A stretch of 64,000 nucleotides of DNA, taken from Lacinutrix algicola. GTDB taxonomy: Bacteria; Bacteroidota; Bacteroidia; Flavobacteriales; Flavobacteriaceae. Numbering within the stretch: the first letter of the stretch is position 1; every line of letters begins with the position of its first letter. The stretch lies in the NCBI RefSeq assembly GCF_001418085.1, contig NZ_LIQH01000039.1, positions 124,001 through 188,000 on the forward strand, given 5' to 3'. The notes below the pieces were generated by a model, which worked only from the letters and a program-made list of their open reading frames with translations, had not been told where the DNA came from and did not search any database. The position numbers were made by a program, and so were the translations under genes. Shown here piece after piece: positions 61,914 through 64,000 of this stretch.

Positions 61914-63470
61914 CTATTCTGTAGTTTTATCTACTGTAATTCTAGCGTCTCTATTAGCTAACTCCCATGCAGTATAAAATACTAAACGTGTTCTGTTTTC
62001 TAATAAATCGTATTCAATTTTATCTGGTGTATCTCCTGGTTGGTGATAATCGTCGTGAGTACCATTGAAATAGAAAATTACAGGAATATTATTTTTAGCA
62101 AAGTTATAATGGTCACTTCTATAGTAATAACGGTTTGGATCGTTCTCGTCGTTAAACGTATAATCTAAATCTATGTTCATGTATTTAGTGTTCATAGCTT
62201 CAGAAATATCGTGTAATTCTGTACTTAATTTATCACTTCCAATTAAGTATAAGTAATTTCTGTTTTTCTTTTCACGTTTAGGATCTAAACGCCCAATCAT
62301 ATCTATGTTTAGGTTTGCAACAGTGTTTGCTAATGGAAAAATAGGATCATTCTCTGTATAATGTTTAGAACCTAAAAGTCCTTTCTCTTCTCCTGTTACG
62401 TTAAGAAAAACAATAGAACGTTTTGGTCCATTACCTTCTTTTTTAGCTTTAGCAAAAGCTTCAGCTATTTCTAATACAGCTACAGTTCCAGAACCATCAT
62501 CGTCGGCACCATTATATACTTTACCATCTTTAATACCTTCGTGGTCTAAGTGTGCAGAAATAACAATGTATTCGTTTGGTTTTTCGCTTCCTTTAATAAT
62601 TGCAGCTACGTTTTCTGAGCTTATTTTTTCAGAATTATTTTTATAAGTAATATTCACATCAGATTTTACAGACATTGACTTTTCGTTAGTTTCAATATCG
62701 TTAACTAAAGCTTTAGCTAAATCTGTATTAATTAGCATATACATCATGTCTTCTGCACCACCTGCTAAATTCATTCTTCCGCTTGAGCGACCAAAACGAT
62801 TAGCTGCCATAGCGTAAACTTCTGGATAGTAAAATAAAAGTGCTTTAGCTCCTTTATTTTTTGCAACGTCTTGTTTTGATGCAAATGCTTGACGCATATT
62901 AGACCATTTAGAGCCTTTATCTGTTCCAGTAATAACATAATTACCATCTGCGTTTTTTGGTTCTCCAGAACGAATTACAACAACTTTTCCTTTTACGTCT
63001 AAACCGTCGTAACTAGAATAATTTTCGTCGTCTATACCATAACCAGCAAAAACAATATCTTTTGTGTTTATTGTAGCATCTTTAGAAGAGACAACAGATA
63101 CGTAATCGTCTATGTTTGTAAAAGATTTTCCGTTGATGCTTAATTTTACATCTGGAGTTGCAATAATTTCTAATGGAACATTTTGAAAATAGTTACCATC
63201 GCTTTTTGCTGCAGGTATTTCGTCTTCTATGTAATGCTTTTTAATGAATTCTACAGCCATTTTCTGTCCTTCTTTACCAGTTTCACGACCTTCGAATTCG
63301 TCTCCAGCATAAATGTAAAGAGCAGTTTTTAAATCTTGAGAAGTAATAGTTTCTGCATATTTTGTTGGATCTGCAGGTGCTTTTGTGGTTGTTGTAGCAT
63401 CCTTGCTTTTAGAAGAGCCACATGCTGCTAATACTAGTGTAATAGCAAAAAGTGAAAGTAATTTTTTCAT
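61914..63470 (-). CDS. M28 family metallopeptidase lipoprotein with PA domain
   Basis: A 518-residue lipoprotein (signal VLAACG, Cys17). Residues about 100-230 include a PA-like domain (VFAGYGIDDENY, GKVVVIRSGEP). The catalytic M28 domain has VISAHLDHEGIKDGK, with the metal His/Asp, NGADDDGSGTVAVLE, the general-base pair in VTGEEKGLLGSKH, NIDMIGRLD and the final His in DDYHQPGDTPDKI. It likely trims peptides in the periplasm or on the surface. A paralogous gene lies directly upstream. Confidence 0.93.
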   Translation of the reverse strand: MKKLLSLFAITLVLAACGSSKSKDATTTTKAPADPTKYAETITSQDLKTALYIYAGDEFEGRETGKEGQKMAVEFIKKHYIEDEIPAAKSDGNYFQNVPLEIIATPDVKLSINGKSFTNIDDYVSVVSSKDATINTKDIVFAGYGIDDENYSSYDGLDVKGKVVVIRSGEPKNADGNYVITGTDKGSKWSNMRQAFASKQDVAKNKGAKALLFYYPEVYAMAANRFGRSSGRMNLAGGAEDMMYMLINTDLAKALVNDIETNEKSMSVKSDVNITYKNNSEKISSENVAAIIKGSEKPNEYIVISAHLDHEGIKDGKVYNGADDDGSGTVAVLEIAEAFAKAKKEGNGPKRSIVFLNVTGEEKGLLGSKHYTENDPIFPLANTVANLNIDMIGRLDPKREKKNRNYLYLIGSDKLSTELHDISEAMNTKYMNIDLDYTFNDENDPNRYYYRSDHYNFAKNNIPVIFYFNGTHDDYHQPGDTPDKIEYDLLENRTRLVFYTAWELANRDARITVDKTTE

Positions 63471-63554
63471 TTAATAATGTAATGGTTTGATTAAGAAGTA
63501 AAAATACGTGAAAAAATAATGCCTTTAATATTTGTTGTATTTTTTTTAACAGCT

Positions 63555-64000
63555 TTAAATTTCCTCATTATGAGTTAAGAAATCAGTTCTATTTGCCAAT
63601 TGCCATGCTGTTGCAAAAATTAATTTAGTGCGTTTAGCTAATAACGGATAGTTTATTTTTTCTGGAGTATCTGTAGGTTTGTGATAATCTGGATGCTCTC
63701 CATTGAAGTAAAAAATAACTGGAATATTTTGCTGGGCAAAATTGTAATGATCACTTCTATAATAATATCTATTTTTATCGTTTTCGGCATTGTATTTATA
63801 ATCTAATTCTAAATTTGTAAATGCCTCGTTTGTTTTATATGAAATGTATTCTAATTCTTTACTAATTCTATCTGCACCAATAATGTAGATGTAATCAGGA
63901 TTTTTTTCGTGTATTTCATCTACACGACCAATCATATCTATATTAAGGTTTGCAATGGTTTTGTTTAATTTAAAAATAGGATTTTCTACATAAAACTTAG
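63555..64000 (-). CDS. Second M28 family metallopeptidase, 5' part outside window
   Basis: The last 148 residues of a paralogue of the preceding M28 protein are visible; the frame stays open to the window edge (ANLNIDMIGRVDEI..., RYYYRSDHYNFAQQNIPVIFY, HPDYHKPTDTPEKINY). These match the C-terminal catalytic segment of the 61914 product almost motif for motif. The two genes are a tandem duplication on one strand, 84 bases apart. Confidence 0.9.
   Translation of the reverse strand, partial: KFYVENPIFKLNKTIANLNIDMIGRVDEIHEKNPDYIYIIGADRISKELEYISYKTNEAFTNLELDYKYNAENDKNRYYYRSDHYNFAQQNIPVIFYFNGEHPDYHKPTDTPEKINYPLLAKRTKLIFATAWQLANRTDFLTHNEEI

Noticed and set aside
1-64000. CRISPR arrays, rRNA operons, insertion sequences, phage structural genes
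   Set aside because: No regularly spaced repeats, rRNA segments, transposase or phage genes were seen on reading both strands.

Overview
The window is chromosomal DNA of a member of the Flavobacteriaceae (Bacteroidota), probably marine; the genus cannot be fixed from the sequence alone. The evidence is low GC content, Bacteroidota-type -7 promoter boxes (TAnnTTTG, for example before the tRNA-His, globin and ABC-transporter genes), many lipoproteins with SCxx-type lipoboxes, a type IX secretion sorting domain, a bacillithiol deacetylase (bshB1), and flavobacterial families such as DUF4294, DUF6048/DUF6452 beside rlmD, and the CCC-motif membrane protein. Most of the window is housekeeping or core accessory DNA.

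Layout. 1-7.4 kb: 3' part of a SelO AMPylase gene, a 34-residue basic peptide, a NYN/LOTUS RNA-related protein, an S33 peptidase lipoprotein, a Bcr/CflA-type exporter, a DinB-like protein and a half-size ABC exporter. 7.5-11.4 kb: PhoX-like lipoprotein, imelysin-like/dihaem peroxidase fusion and MarC. 11.4-15.1 kb: a three-gene biotin-dependent acyl-CoA carboxylase operon. 15.2-17.2 kb: PrsW-like protease and a Wzx-like flippase. 17.3-20.5 kb: an accessory-looking cassette made of a WYL regulator, a GTPase closely resembling vertebrate interferon-inducible IRG GTPases, and an HNH-like small protein, with two near-identical palindrome/-7-box units bracketing the GTPase-HNH pair. 20.5-29.0 kb: Nudix, M42 peptidase, DUF4294, hemolysin-III-like protein, a large FN3 lipoprotein, FKBP, a dicarboxylate symporter and an esterase. 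29-36.9 kb: DUF4268, ZIP transporter, methyltransferases (including RlmL-type and RlmD), envelope proteins and a TM-helix mechanosensitive channel. 37.2-46.9 kb: ornithine aminotransferase, small membrane proteins, a T9SS-exported protein, Smr protein, cysteine desulfurase, hydrolase and reductase. 47.1-52.6 kb: one seven-gene minus-strand run (DUF2520, KdsC-like, UbiA-type prenyltransferase, Maf, unknown lipoprotein, small MscS, CorA). 52.6-60.3 kb: group III truncated globin, CcsBA cytochrome c assembly, MscL, a trans-sulfuration enzyme, RlmF and BshB1. 60.4-64 kb: tRNA-His, an orphan membrane protein and two tandem M28 peptidases, the second cut by the window edge.

Most notable observations. 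(1) The WYL - IRG-like GTPase - HNH cassette, with a duplicated operator-like palindrome fixed at the same distance from a -7 box, is the best candidate for an undescribed system; a defence role is inference only. (2) A family of short palindromes (consensus close to GATTCCYGC-TTTC-GCRGGAATGACA) lies in the same orientation just upstream of several start codons, and moves the likely start of two genes. (3) The rlmF gene has no in-frame conventional start: its conserved N-terminus is broken at an A7 run. No CRISPR array, rRNA, insertion sequence or phage structural gene was seen.
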